NCBI GenBank assembly: GCA_942492855.1
Contig: OW818647.1
Coordinates: 1,426,001 to 1,490,000, forward strand
Length of the DNA: 64,000 nt
Direction: 5' to 3'
From: G963677485 sp942492855
GTDB lineage: Bacteria > Armatimonadota > HRBIN16
Part shown: positions 44,462 through 52,463 of the stretch, piece by piece
Position numbering within the stretch: the stretch's first letter is position 1
Layout: every line of letters begins with the position of its first letter
The notes under the pieces: model-generated
The model's input: only the letters and a program-made list of their open reading frames with translations
What the model was told of the DNA's origin: nothing
Databases searched by the model: none
Position numbers and translations under genes: made by a program

Positions 44462-45292
44462 ATGAACGGCATCACCCCCATCACCATCGGCGACTTCCAG
44501 ATAGGTGCCGAAGGCGCACCGCTGACGCTCATCGCCGGCCCGTGCGTGATCGAAAGCGAACTGGGCTGTATGGACACCGCGTCTTATATGGCCGAGATTT
44601 GCGTTGACCTGGGCATCAACTACATATTCAAGGCCAGTTGGGACAAGGCGAACCGCACCAGCATTCACAGCTACCGCGGCCCTGGTCTGGAACGCGGCCT
44701 GGAGATACTCAACAACGTGAAACAGAGGCTTAAACTACCGGTGCTGACCGATGTACATGAAACCGGGCACGTCGCGAAGGTGGCCCAGGTGGTGGATATG
44801 CTGCAGATTCCGGCCTTCCTCTGCCGCCAGACCGACCTGCTGATCGCCTGCGCGGAGACCGGCATCCCCGTGAATGTGAAAAAAGGTCAGTTTCTGGCGG
44901 CATGGGATATGAAGAACGTGGTGGAGAAGCTGCGTGAGGCGCGATGCAAGCAGGCGATGCTGACCGAACGTGGCAGCAGCTTCGGATACAACACGTTGAT
45001 TGTGGACTACACCAGCCTGCCCATCATGCGCAGCTTCGGTGTGCCGGTCTGCTTTGATGCTACCCACAGCCTGCAGCTTCCCGGCGGGGCGGGCAGCAGC
45101 AGCGGCGGGCGTCGCGAGTTCGTGCCTCAGGTGGTGCGTGCCGCGGCGGCGGTGGGCATGGACGCGCTGTTCATGGAGGTCCACCCCAACCCAACCAAGG
45201 GCTTGAGCGACGCCAGCACGATGTATCCGCTGGATCAGATGCGCAACCTGCTGACGCAGGTTCTGGCCATCCGCGCCGCGGTGATGGGGTAG
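44462..45292 (+). CDS. kdsA: 3-deoxy-8-phosphooctulonate (KDO-8-P) synthase
   Basis: 276 residues, the normal length. LIAGPCVIESE, FKASWDKANRTS, GPGLERGLEIL, PVLTDVHE, VKKGQFLAAWDM, ERGSSFGYNTLIVDY, CFDATHSLQLPGG and EVHPNPTKGLSD are all KdsA signatures. It condenses phosphoenolpyruvate with arabinose-5-phosphate to start KDO synthesis for lipopolysaccharide, so the host makes a KDO-containing outer membrane. The Asn of KANRTS suggests the metal-independent type; this rests on memory of the family. A gap of 18 bp follows the ComEC-like gene; a short RBS-like AGAGGTA is present. Confidence 0.95.
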   Translation: MNGITPITIGDFQIGAEGAPLTLIAGPCVIESELGCMDTASYMAEICVDLGINYIFKASWDKANRTSIHSYRGPGLERGLEILNNVKQRLKLPVLTDVHETGHVAKVAQVVDMLQIPAFLCRQTDLLIACAETGIPVNVKKGQFLAAWDMKNVVEKLREARCKQAMLTERGSSFGYNTLIVDYTSLPIMRSFGVPVCFDATHSLQLPGGAGSSSGGRREFVPQVVRAAAAVGMDALFMEVHPNPTKGLSDASTMYPLDQMRNLLTQVLAIRAAVMG

Positions 45293-45741
45293 TTTTTCGG
45301 GATCTGTCCACACTGACCGGCGCGGTGGACGGCCTGTATTGTAACCACAAACACAGATTAATGTCGTGCGTTGTAAATCATACAATCCGCCATGCCACGC
45401 GCTAAAGCACATGGCTATTGACCGGCCAAGCCTGCTGAAGCACACCACTTCGCCTTGTGGCTGGATGCGGCACCCAGACTGCTTCAGCAGGCTTGCTGAT
45501 CAATAGCCGAGACATTTATGTCGCGGCGGGAGGGCGCGGCGGGAGGGCGGCTAACCGCCAGACCGGCGCGGTCTTGGGATTTCTGGACCCGCCAGACAAC
45601 CGCCAGACCGCCCCGGACTTAGCCAACGTTCGATTATCATCCTGCCCACCGTCCCGCCCCTTCCCACTGGCTCCGCGATGCGATATCATGCTGTTAAGCA
45701 GGCAAATATCGCTCGGCAACACACAAACAGGAGTACTACCC
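45293..45741. repeat. Gene-free stretch with a family A element
   Basis: From 45399 (GCGCTAAAGCACATGGCTATTGA) to 45526 (CCGAGACATTTATGTCGCGG, 45507-45526) lies an element in the orientation opposite to the 6-kb copies, with the large hairpin GCCTGCTGAAGC...GCTTCAGCAGGC. Family C pieces (CCAGACCGGCGCGGTC and CCAGACCGCCCCGGAC) follow at about 45558-45618. No gene is present before the acetyltransferase. Confidence 0.75.
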
Positions 45742-46299
45742 TTGGCAGTTGAAATCATCATGGTGCGTCCGAATCTGGAAAACATTCCCGACTACCCATT
45801 GCCGGAAAGCTATACGATGCGCTTCTATCAACCTGGAGATGAGCAGCACTGGGCGAATCTGTGGGTGGCAGTGAAGGACTTTGACGCCCTCGAACCGGCA
45901 TTGAAAGCCCACCGCGATGATTTCGGCGGCGACCCTGAACAACTGCCTCTGCGCCAGATGTTCTTGTGCAATGAATCGGGCGAGGTGATCGGCACGATAT
46001 CGGCCTGGTATGGCAGCAGCTACGAACCGAACCAGTATGGACTGATTCACTGGGTGGCGATCCATCCCGACTACCAGGCCAAGCGGCTGGGTCGGCCATT
46101 GATGTGCGAGGCGATGAAGCTGATGAGTCAGTGGCACGACAAGGCGTATCTCTGCACGCACACCCATCGCATCCGAGCGCTGAGGGTCTATCTGGACATG
46201 GGCTTTGTGCCCTTCATCCGACACGATCAGGATACCGAATCCTGGAAAGGTGTGGCTAAGGAGCTGAAGCATCCGGCCCTGAAGCCCTATACGGTGTAA
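45742..46299 (+). CDS. GNAT-family N-acetyltransferase
   Basis: 185 residues. Acetyl-CoA-binding motif A is seen as LIHWVAIHPDYQAKRLGRPLM; HTHRIRALRVYLDMGFVPFI is motif B with the usual GF near the C-terminus. I chose TTG 45742 because GGAG lies 8 bases upstream; ATG 45760 has no ribosome site. The substrate is unknown. The next gene follows after 3 bases, so the acetyltransferase and the zinc-ribbon protein form a pair. Confidence 0.75.
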   Translation: MAVEIIMVRPNLENIPDYPLPESYTMRFYQPGDEQHWANLWVAVKDFDALEPALKAHRDDFGGDPEQLPLRQMFLCNESGEVIGTISAWYGSSYEPNQYGLIHWVAIHPDYQAKRLGRPLMCEAMKLMSQWHDKAYLCTHTHRIRALRVYLDMGFVPFIRHDQDTESWKGVAKELKHPALKPYTV

Positions 46300-46302
46300 G
46301 AT

Positions 46303-46812
46303 ATGGCATTACGAAACTGCAGGGAGTGCGGCACACCGGTCAGCACACAGGCGGACACCTGCCCATCCTGCGGAGCACCCTACCCGGCGCAAAAGCGGCT
46401 GCGTGGCCCGGGCTACGAATGGCGCAGCTCTGTGGAGGTGTTGGGGATACCGTTCATCCACATCGCCTGGGGACGCACCCCGGAGGGCCGGATGCGCGTG
46501 GCCAAGGGCATCATCGCGATCGGGCAGTTCGGCATCGGTGTGGTGACCATCGCGCAATTTGGCATCGGGCTGCTGTTTGGTTTGGGGCAGTTCATGGCGG
46601 GCACCATCGCCGTGGGGCAATTCGCCGCGGGCGTCCAGTTTGGCCTTGGGCAGTTTGCCACAGGGTACACCGCGATTGGCCAGTTTGCGATTGGTCACTG
46701 GGCATTGGGGCAGCTCGCGTTTGGCGACCATGTCTGGAGCACCCAGGTTCACGATCTGGCCGCGCGGGCCTACTTTGCGAAACTTCCGGTGATCGGGTCG
46801 CTGTTGCGGTAA
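46303..46812 (+). CDS. Zinc-ribbon protein with GQF/GIG repeats
   Basis: 169 residues. An N-terminal zinc ribbon (C6-x2-C9, C20-x2-C23) is followed by a basic linker and a short hydrophobic segment. A regular Gly-Gln-Phe repeat region (about 70-145) then reads as units such as IAIGQFGIGVV, IAQFGIG, FGLGQFMAG, IAVGQFAAG, FGLGQFATG and IGQFAIG. The period is about 8-11 and could form a beta-solenoid or a membrane-embedded glycine-zipper array. I know similar repeats in unannotated bacterial proteins but no function. It starts 3 bases after the acetyltransferase stop. Confidence 0.7.
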   Translation: MALRNCRECGTPVSTQADTCPSCGAPYPAQKRLRGPGYEWRSSVEVLGIPFIHIAWGRTPEGRMRVAKGIIAIGQFGIGVVTIAQFGIGLLFGLGQFMAGTIAVGQFAAGVQFGLGQFATGYTAIGQFAIGHWALGQLAFGDHVWSTQVHDLAARAYFAKLPVIGSLLR

Positions 46813-47065
46813 TTCGGAACGAGTCAGCCACGATCGCCACGGGTTTAGTCACCCCACGGGACTGGCGTCCCTCACGGGGTTCTCTCACCGCATGGCTAAT
46901 CACTTGCAGCCCGCAAGCGGGCGCGGGGGATTCCGGGAAGCGTCCGCTTCAGCGGACGCATGTAGGGGCGACCGGCGGTCGCCCTGGGTAACTTGTTATT
47001 ACGATGATCCCGTTAGTCTAACCAACCGGCGAAGAACGCCGTAAATATAAGGAGCAGTTTTCCGC
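46813..47065. repeat. Short repeats before the secreted glycosidase
   Basis: Contains GGGTTTAGTCACCCCACGGG (about 46841-46860) and GCCCGCAAGCGGGCGC (about 46911-46926), both of which recur near 56.9-57.1 kb, then AGCGTCCGCTTCAGCGGACGC and GGGGCGACCGGCGGTCGCCC (46964-46983). No gene is seen. Confidence 0.6.
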
Positions 47066-48307
47066 ATGAAATCACTTCTCACCATGCTTATCGCCATCAC
47101 CGCAGTGACGATGCTCGCGTTGCCCTCAACGGCAGCGGACAATAAGGACATCTACGAGGCACACGGGTTCTGGGCAGAGGGACCGAACATACCCAAACTC
47201 TCGCCCGACGAGTTTGTGCTGATGCCCTGGGGCTGGACACCCGGCAACAAGAAGGCGCTGCAGGACATCAAGGAGTGCGGCTTCAACGTGGCCGGATTCG
47301 TCACACCGGAGTATGTGAAGCTGTGTAAAGAGGTGGGCATCCCCTGCATGGTTGATGACCCCAGAATCACCAAAAACATCCCACGCACTGACATCTCAGA
47401 CGCCGAGATGCTGAAGCTGGTGACTGAAGCGGTGCGTCCATTCACGGGTAACTCCGCGGTCTATGGCTATCACTTGATCGACGAGCCGTCCAATGGGTTG
47501 TTCCCCGCCCTGCGACGGTGGAAAGACACCATCGCCAAAGTCGATCCGAAGACCGTCTCCTACATCAACCTGCTGCCTGTGGGCAGCAACCTGGACGGCA
47601 TCGGTATGTACGAGGAGTTCGCCAACATCGTTAAGCCCACATTCTTAAGCTATGACCACTACACACTGTTTGATGACGGCAACATGGGCGACAGTTTTTA
47701 CACCAACCTGGAGACGATGCGTAAGGTGGCCCTGAAGCACGGTCTGCCGTTCTGGAACATCGTACTGTCGAACAGCCATTTCCACTACGCTGATGTGACC
47801 GTCGGTGGGATGAGCGTGCAGGTCTACTCCTCGCTGGCATATGGCGTGCGGGGCTTGAGCTACTTCACTTACTTCGCACCGCTGCTGGACAACTACCGCA
47901 ACGCTCCTGTGGACCATTTCCTGAACAAAACGCCATCGTGGGATATCATCCGCAGCCTGAACCTTCAGATACACCAACTGGCACCAACCTACCTGAAGCT
48001 GAAGAGCGTGAATGTGTTTCATAACGAGAAGGTTCCCACCGGCTGCAAGGGCCTTGATAGCAGCAAATACCTTGCGGATGTCAGCGGTGGCGACTTCCTG
48101 GTGGGTGAATTCGTCGGCCCCAAAGGGGAACCGTTCGTGATGGTGGTCAACAAGAGCATCACCAAGTCGACCAACGGCCACATCGTGTTCAAGGACAAGG
48201 GCACCGTGATGCAAACCAACGCCTTCACCGGCGTCACCAAGCCGTATGGGAGCGAGTGGTGCTGGTTCGGCCCCGGCCAGGGTGTTCTCTTCAGCCTGGC
48301 GAAGTAG
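47066..48307 (+). CDS. Secreted TIM-barrel glycosidase-like protein
   Basis: 413 residues with a signal peptide (MKSLLTMLIAITAVTMLALPSTA). The body has barrel-like segments: MPWGWTPGNKKALQDIKECGFNVAG, VYGYHLIDEPS, LSYDHYTLF, YSSLAYGVRGLSYFTYF. IDEPS, at the position where clan A enzymes carry the acid/base residue, makes Glu in DEP a candidate; no second acid is certain. A small beta domain ends the protein (VGEFVGPKGEPFVMVVNK). A ribosome site AAGGAG is present. A clear hairpin terminator follows, so it is its own unit. It probably acts on extracellular polysaccharide; the family is unassigned. Confidence 0.65.
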   Translation: MKSLLTMLIAITAVTMLALPSTAADNKDIYEAHGFWAEGPNIPKLSPDEFVLMPWGWTPGNKKALQDIKECGFNVAGFVTPEYVKLCKEVGIPCMVDDPRITKNIPRTDISDAEMLKLVTEAVRPFTGNSAVYGYHLIDEPSNGLFPALRRWKDTIAKVDPKTVSYINLLPVGSNLDGIGMYEEFANIVKPTFLSYDHYTLFDDGNMGDSFYTNLETMRKVALKHGLPFWNIVLSNSHFHYADVTVGGMSVQVYSSLAYGVRGLSYFTYFAPLLDNYRNAPVDHFLNKTPSWDIIRSLNLQIHQLAPTYLKLKSVNVFHNEKVPTGCKGLDSSKYLADVSGGDFLVGEFVGPKGEPFVMVVNKSITKSTNGHIVFKDKGTVMQTNAFTGVTKPYGSEWCWFGPGQGVLFSLAK

Positions 48308-48333
48308 GGGCGCTTCGAGAAGCGCCCTTCTTT
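48308..48333 (+). terminator. Terminator of the secreted glycosidase gene
   Basis: Stem GGGCGCTT / AAGCGCCC, loop CGAG, followed by TTCTTT, immediately after the stop codon. Confidence 0.75.
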
Positions 48334-48615
48334 CCGGGGTGGAATGACCCCCGTGCTCGCCATTGAGACGTCTGAACCGCGGATGGACGCAGATGAACGC
48401 GGATGATACGGATAAGATTCTAATGCAATGGCGCAGGGGTGCAAAGACGCAAGGTCGGATTTCCCTGGGAACGCCAATCTCCGGATTGTTCTCCCTCTCC
48501 ATCCGAACCTGTCCGTGCCATCCGTGTAATCCGTGGTTCAGACTAATGATAATATGAGAACCACTCGAGCCGGGCATCATGCTTTTATGCCCAGCCTATT
48601 GTAAAGAGGTGAGCC
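48334..48615. repeat. Inverted copy of family D repeat
   Basis: 48466-48542 carries, in reverse order, CCCTGGGAACGCCAATCTCC and the segment TCCGTGTAATCCGTGGTTCAGA, the same block found before the triplicated genes at 13-17 kb. The rest holds the DNA ACGCAGATGAACGCGGATGA-type repeat at about 48385. The next gene has RBS GAGGTGA at about 48607. Confidence 0.65.
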
Positions 48616-49884
48616 ATGAACCGGAGTTTCTCGCATGTAATATCGCACGTAAGCTGCCTGGCTGCATTGCTGTGTCTGGCCACGTGTGTCGTAAATAGCG
48701 CTGAGCTGCCAGCCCCGAATCCGAAGGTCAGCCCCGCCTATGGCCGGAATGTGGATCACTCTGCAAACTGGCAGCAAGTCGGTGGCGACTTGATCAAGAA
48801 CTTCAATAATATGTACCACCTGTGCATCTTGAAGGAGCCGGGTCAGGCATACCCATATAAGGGTTGGTTCTTTGGCTGGGCATCCACAACCGCCAACACC
48901 AACTACGGCTACAAGTTCGGCTGCGACATGGCGTTCGCTGCACGTGCGAAGCAGCTCGCCGGACCCTGGGAGATATACGCCGGCGATGACAAATGGGACA
49001 CCACCATGAATCCCAAGACGTGGATACCAGTGTTGGTCGCTCAGGGTAAATTCTACAATAGCTGGCACAACGGCGACTCCTCGGTGGTCAAAGTCGGCGC
49101 GAAATACTACATGGCATACAGCTCCACAGGCTTCAACAAGGATATGATCCCCTTCGGTCAGCCGGGCGACACCGATAGCGACATCAACTGCATCATGGGT
49201 GCGGTGTCAGAGGACGGCATCAATTGGACGCCGACCTCCTATCCCATCTTGATTGACCCGCGGAACATCGGCCAGAAACCCGAACGGCCAGGCGAGTATA
49301 TGCATCCGTACGGCATATACCACCGCCCCTCGCTGATGCGCGAAGGCAAGGTCTGGAGGTTGTGGTTTGACTGCTGGACCGGCAAAGATATGCCCATGGG
49401 GTATGCCGAAAACCACGGCGATTTCATGAACCCATCCGACTGGAAGATACTCCGCGGCATTGACAACCCCGTGCTGGAGAACTACCCCAATCCTGACGTG
49501 GTGAAGATCAAAGGTGTCTACTTTGCCTATTCCGATCCCGGCGGATACACCCCGCTGATGCCCACCTACCCGTCTCTGCAGGCGAAATTCCTGAAGCACT
49601 GGGCTTCGCGGAAGATATGCGAGTCGGTGTCGCTGAACGGCCTGGACTGGGTTCCGCTGGGCTTCATCGAGCGCGATTCGGATGGCCAGGCGAACCAGGT
49701 GCCTGTGGCTTATGTGGAAAAAGAGGGCGATGCCAGTTGGATATATGTCAACTACGGCCTGCAGGTGTTCGGCGACTACCGGCAAGACCGTATCCGCATG
49801 AAACGCCGGCTAATCACCGACAAGCAGTTGGCGGATTACCGTCGGTTATGGCTCAGCCGATACCCTGCTACCAAACCGAGGTAA
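48616..49884 (+). CDS. Secreted GH43-like beta-propeller glycosidase
   Basis: 422 residues with an N-terminal signal region (MNRSFSHVISHVSCLAALLCLATCVVNS). The sequence shows the five-bladed propeller style of clans GH-F/GH-J: WHNGDSSVVKVGAKYYMAYSS, GAVSEDGINWTP, HRPSLMREGKVWRLWFDCW, NPDVVKIKGVYFAYSDPGGY, SVSLNGLDWVPLG. Acidic residues that could be catalytic occur in NGDSS and PDVVK, but I cannot assign them firmly. Start ATG 48616 has GAGGTGA just upstream. Likely an exported arabinanase-, xylosidase- or fructanase-type enzyme. Confidence 0.65.
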   Translation: MNRSFSHVISHVSCLAALLCLATCVVNSAELPAPNPKVSPAYGRNVDHSANWQQVGGDLIKNFNNMYHLCILKEPGQAYPYKGWFFGWASTTANTNYGYKFGCDMAFAARAKQLAGPWEIYAGDDKWDTTMNPKTWIPVLVAQGKFYNSWHNGDSSVVKVGAKYYMAYSSTGFNKDMIPFGQPGDTDSDINCIMGAVSEDGINWTPTSYPILIDPRNIGQKPERPGEYMHPYGIYHRPSLMREGKVWRLWFDCWTGKDMPMGYAENHGDFMNPSDWKILRGIDNPVLENYPNPDVVKIKGVYFAYSDPGGYTPLMPTYPSLQAKFLKHWASRKICESVSLNGLDWVPLGFIERDSDGQANQVPVAYVEKEGDASWIYVNYGLQVFGDYRQDRIRMKRRLITDKQLADYRRLWLSRYPATKPR

Positions 49885-50003
49885 CTGTGGGAGGGTGGTC
49901 TGATGAAGGGCTTACCGCCAGACCGGCGCGGTTAGGAGAAAACCGCCCCGGTCACCTCCTAATCTGCGTCATCTGCGAAATCCGTGGATTGCATCCCCAA
50001 ACC

Positions 50004-51179
50004 CTATTCGCAGCGGACGGCTTCCAGCCCCCTCGGCAGACGCTGCACGAAATAGAGGGACACGATCGCCAGGAAACTACCCACCCAGAACGGGATGCTG
50101 TAGTTGTTATAGGTGGCCCACAGCCAGCCGCCAATCAGGGGCACGGTCACGGCGCTGATGTGGTTCACGCTCACGCCCATCGCCAGGGATGGCCGCAGCT
50201 CACTCGGCGCGGCGATCTTGGTGATATATGTGGTAATGCCCATGCTGTGCGTCATCAGTAGATTATCAAGCAGGAACAAACCAATCAGCACATCCCTGCT
50301 GCCTACCGTCCCATACGCCGCAAACACGATGGCACCCAGGATATAGTAGAAAGTCAGCACGCGCTTTTCGCCAATCCGGTCGATCACTCTTCCCACAATT
50401 GGAGCAAATGACATGGTGATCGCACTGTTAGCCAGCATCAGCAAAAGCATGTTTTCGACAGGCATGTGGTAGACCTTGATCAGCACAAATGTGCTGAACG
50501 TGCCGAAGGTCTGCCTTCGGCTGCCCTCCAAAAAGTTCAACACGTAATAGAGCCAGTATTGCTTCCGCATAAACAACTTGGGCTTGGTGGCCACACCTGC
50601 CTTGTTGCTCAGAAGCAGTCCCAGCACTCCGGCGGAGGAGATCATCACACCCGCCAGCGTGAACATGAACTGGTAACTGACATGTCCGTATTTGCGCAGA
50701 AGCATACTCAATAACAGTGCGCTCAGCACTGCGAAAGCACCAATCCCACTGTTGCGCCCAAGATGCCGGCCGCCATCCTTGCCCTGGGCCAGGTTCATGA
50801 CGATCGCCGGCGAAATGGTGAACCACAGATGCATGGGTATTGACCAGCCGATGCTGACCAGCACTAGTTGCCAAAACACAGTCACATGTCCCGTAGCCCA
50901 GATGCCGATCCCGCTGCCCAGCAGGGTCAGACCCGCCAGCACCGGCGCATGGAGAAACGCCAGCGTGGCTGCTATCGGAGCCGCCAGCAAGCCAGGGATT
51001 TCACGGAAGGTCTCCAATATGCCCAGTTGCTGAGGCTGACCATGCATATTGGTGTTAAAAAAATTCTGGAATATCCCCGTGTAACTGCTGAACCCAAACA
51101 TGAAACAGAAGGTCATCGCGCTGAATAGAATCCAGTCGCGATTAATCGGATCCTTCAGTTTTGTGATGAGTTTTTTCAT
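50004..51179 (-). CDS. MFS transporter
   Basis: 391 residues with about 12 hydrophobic helices (e.g. WILFSAMTFCFMFGFSSYTG, FAVLSALLLSMLL, MLLLMLANSAITMSFAPIVGRVIDRIGEKR). The loop IVGRVIDRIGEKR is of the MFS motif-A type in the second half. Cytoplasmic-membrane permease; the substrate is not visible. It starts 2 bp after the Cof-type phosphatase gene, so the two are cotranscribed; a transported and then dephosphorylated sugar is possible (inference). Confidence 0.8.
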   Translation of the reverse strand: MKKLITKLKDPINRDWILFSAMTFCFMFGFSSYTGIFQNFFNTNMHGQPQQLGILETFREIPGLLAAPIAATLAFLHAPVLAGLTLLGSGIGIWATGHVTVFWQLVLVSIGWSIPMHLWFTISPAIVMNLAQGKDGGRHLGRNSGIGAFAVLSALLLSMLLRKYGHVSYQFMFTLAGVMISSAGVLGLLLSNKAGVATKPKLFMRKQYWLYYVLNFLEGSRRQTFGTFSTFVLIKVYHMPVENMLLLMLANSAITMSFAPIVGRVIDRIGEKRVLTFYYILGAIVFAAYGTVGSRDVLIGLFLLDNLLMTHSMGITTYITKIAAPSELRPSLAMGVSVNHISAVTVPLIGGWLWATYNNYSIPFWVGSFLAIVSLYFVQRLPRGLEAVRCE

Positions 51180-51181
51180 GC

Positions 51182-51988
51182 CTAAAGGCCAAATATCTGC
51201 TGGAGCACTTTGGCGGCGCCGTGCTCTTCGAAATCTGGGGCGATGATATCACAGCGCGTCTTCAGCTCATCCCGGCTCTGGCCCATGGCCACAGACGTAC
51301 CCGCCCACTTCAGCATCTGCATGTCATTCAAGCCGTCACCTAGTGCCAGAGTGCGTTCGCGCGTGGTGCCGATGCGTTGTGCCAACCGTGCCAGCGTTTT
51401 GGCCTTGTTGGCGGCGGGGTGCATAAACTCCAGATACTCCTCGTTGCTCTTGGTGACATTCACCGTGGCGCCAAACCGGCTCTTGAACTCCACCAGCAGC
51501 CCATCTGTGCATTCGGGGGTATCGACGATGATCAGTTTTGTGGGCGCCTTGCCCAGATACTGCCGTACATCACCCACTACCTCGTAGCTGCTGCCTGTGC
51601 GCCCGCAATACAACTCACTCCACTGCGTCTCACGATGAATGCGCATGATATCGTCCAAATACACATTCAGATGAAGGTTATGTTCTTCACAGAAGCTCAT
51701 CACTTCCGCCGCCCGATAGGCAGGCATGGGTAAATGAAACCACTCGAAGTTGTTTGCCGGATGTTTGATCATCGCGCCGTTATAGCACAAAACGGGTGAG
51801 GTCAGCCCAATGGCATTCCAGAACTTGGTGCTGCTGGCATACATCCGCCCTGTAGCAATTGCTACGGTGGCCCCCATCTTCTGGATTTCGCGAATGGTCT
51901 CTATCTCTTCCTGAGGACACTCGTTGTTATCGTCAACTATCGTGCCATCCAGGTCCACCGCTACAAGGTCGAAAGGGAGTGGTTTCAT
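51182..51988 (-). CDS. Cof-type HAD-family phosphatase
   Basis: 268 residues. Motif I AVDLDGTIVDD near residue 10 (nucleophile Asp, acid Asp two on), motif II ATGRM, and motif IV LGDGLNDMQML are those of Cof/YidA-type haloacid dehalogenase phosphatases with a C2 cap (about 85-190). Acts on small sugar phosphates or cofactors in the cytoplasm; the substrate cannot be told. First of a two-gene operon with the MFS transporter. Confidence 0.85.
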   Translation of the reverse strand: MKPLPFDLVAVDLDGTIVDDNNECPQEEIETIREIQKMGATVAIATGRMYASSTKFWNAIGLTSPVLCYNGAMIKHPANNFEWFHLPMPAYRAAEVMSFCEEHNLHLNVYLDDIMRIHRETQWSELYCGRTGSSYEVVGDVRQYLGKAPTKLIIVDTPECTDGLLVEFKSRFGATVNVTKSNEEYLEFMHPAANKAKTLARLAQRIGTTRERTLALGDGLNDMQMLKWAGTSVAMGQSRDELKTRCDIIAPDFEEHGAAKVLQQIFGL

Positions 51989-52095
51989 TTATTTATCAAT
52001 TCCTTTGTATTCATTTGTTGTTTTTGCCAAGCCTTAAGTTCATTCTGCCAAGTTTCTTCTCAGCACAGACACCGTCGGCAGTAGGCATCCCTCCG

Positions 52096-52322
52096 GGCAC
52101 CCACGAAGTGGGTATGATTCTTATAGCCAGGGGTGAGCGAAGCGATACCCCTGGTTAACCGGCCCTTTTTCTACCCCGAAGTGGGTCGCACCGTATCGCA
52201 GACGCTCTATATTCGGGACATCAGAGACGACCCCTTCGGGGTAAAGGTTTTTTGTCGCCTTCCACGGGTTGCGCTGGCGCTTACCCGTGGCTATAAGAAC
52301 TGCTACCCACTTCGTGGGTGCC
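52096..52322. mobile_element. Transposase-less relative of the IS200-like element (MITE, 227 bp)
   Basis: Perfect 19-bp terminal inverted repeats GGCACCCACGAAGTGGGTA (52096-52114 and 52304-52322). Inside are TATGATTCTTATAGCC, a GGGTGAGCGAAGCGATACCCC hairpin, CTACCCCGAAGTGGGT, then ACCCCTTCGGGGTA and CCACGGGTTGCG...ACCCGTGGCTATAAGAA. These are the left and right ends of the element at 34856-35500 in the same order, with the gene missing. Right-flank sequence GGTGCCGGAAGGTCCACC recurs 70 bp further on (52388). The remaining part of 51989-52463 shows no gene. Confidence 0.85.
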
Positions 52323-52463
52323 GGAAGGTCCACCAACCCTACTGATCGTGGACAGACCGCATTGACGGGTGGGTCTGGATTGGCTTAGGGTGCCGGAAGG
52401 TCCACCTACACTACTTATCGTAGACCATGCCACGGTTATCGCCAATGGCTGTGTAGTTACCAT

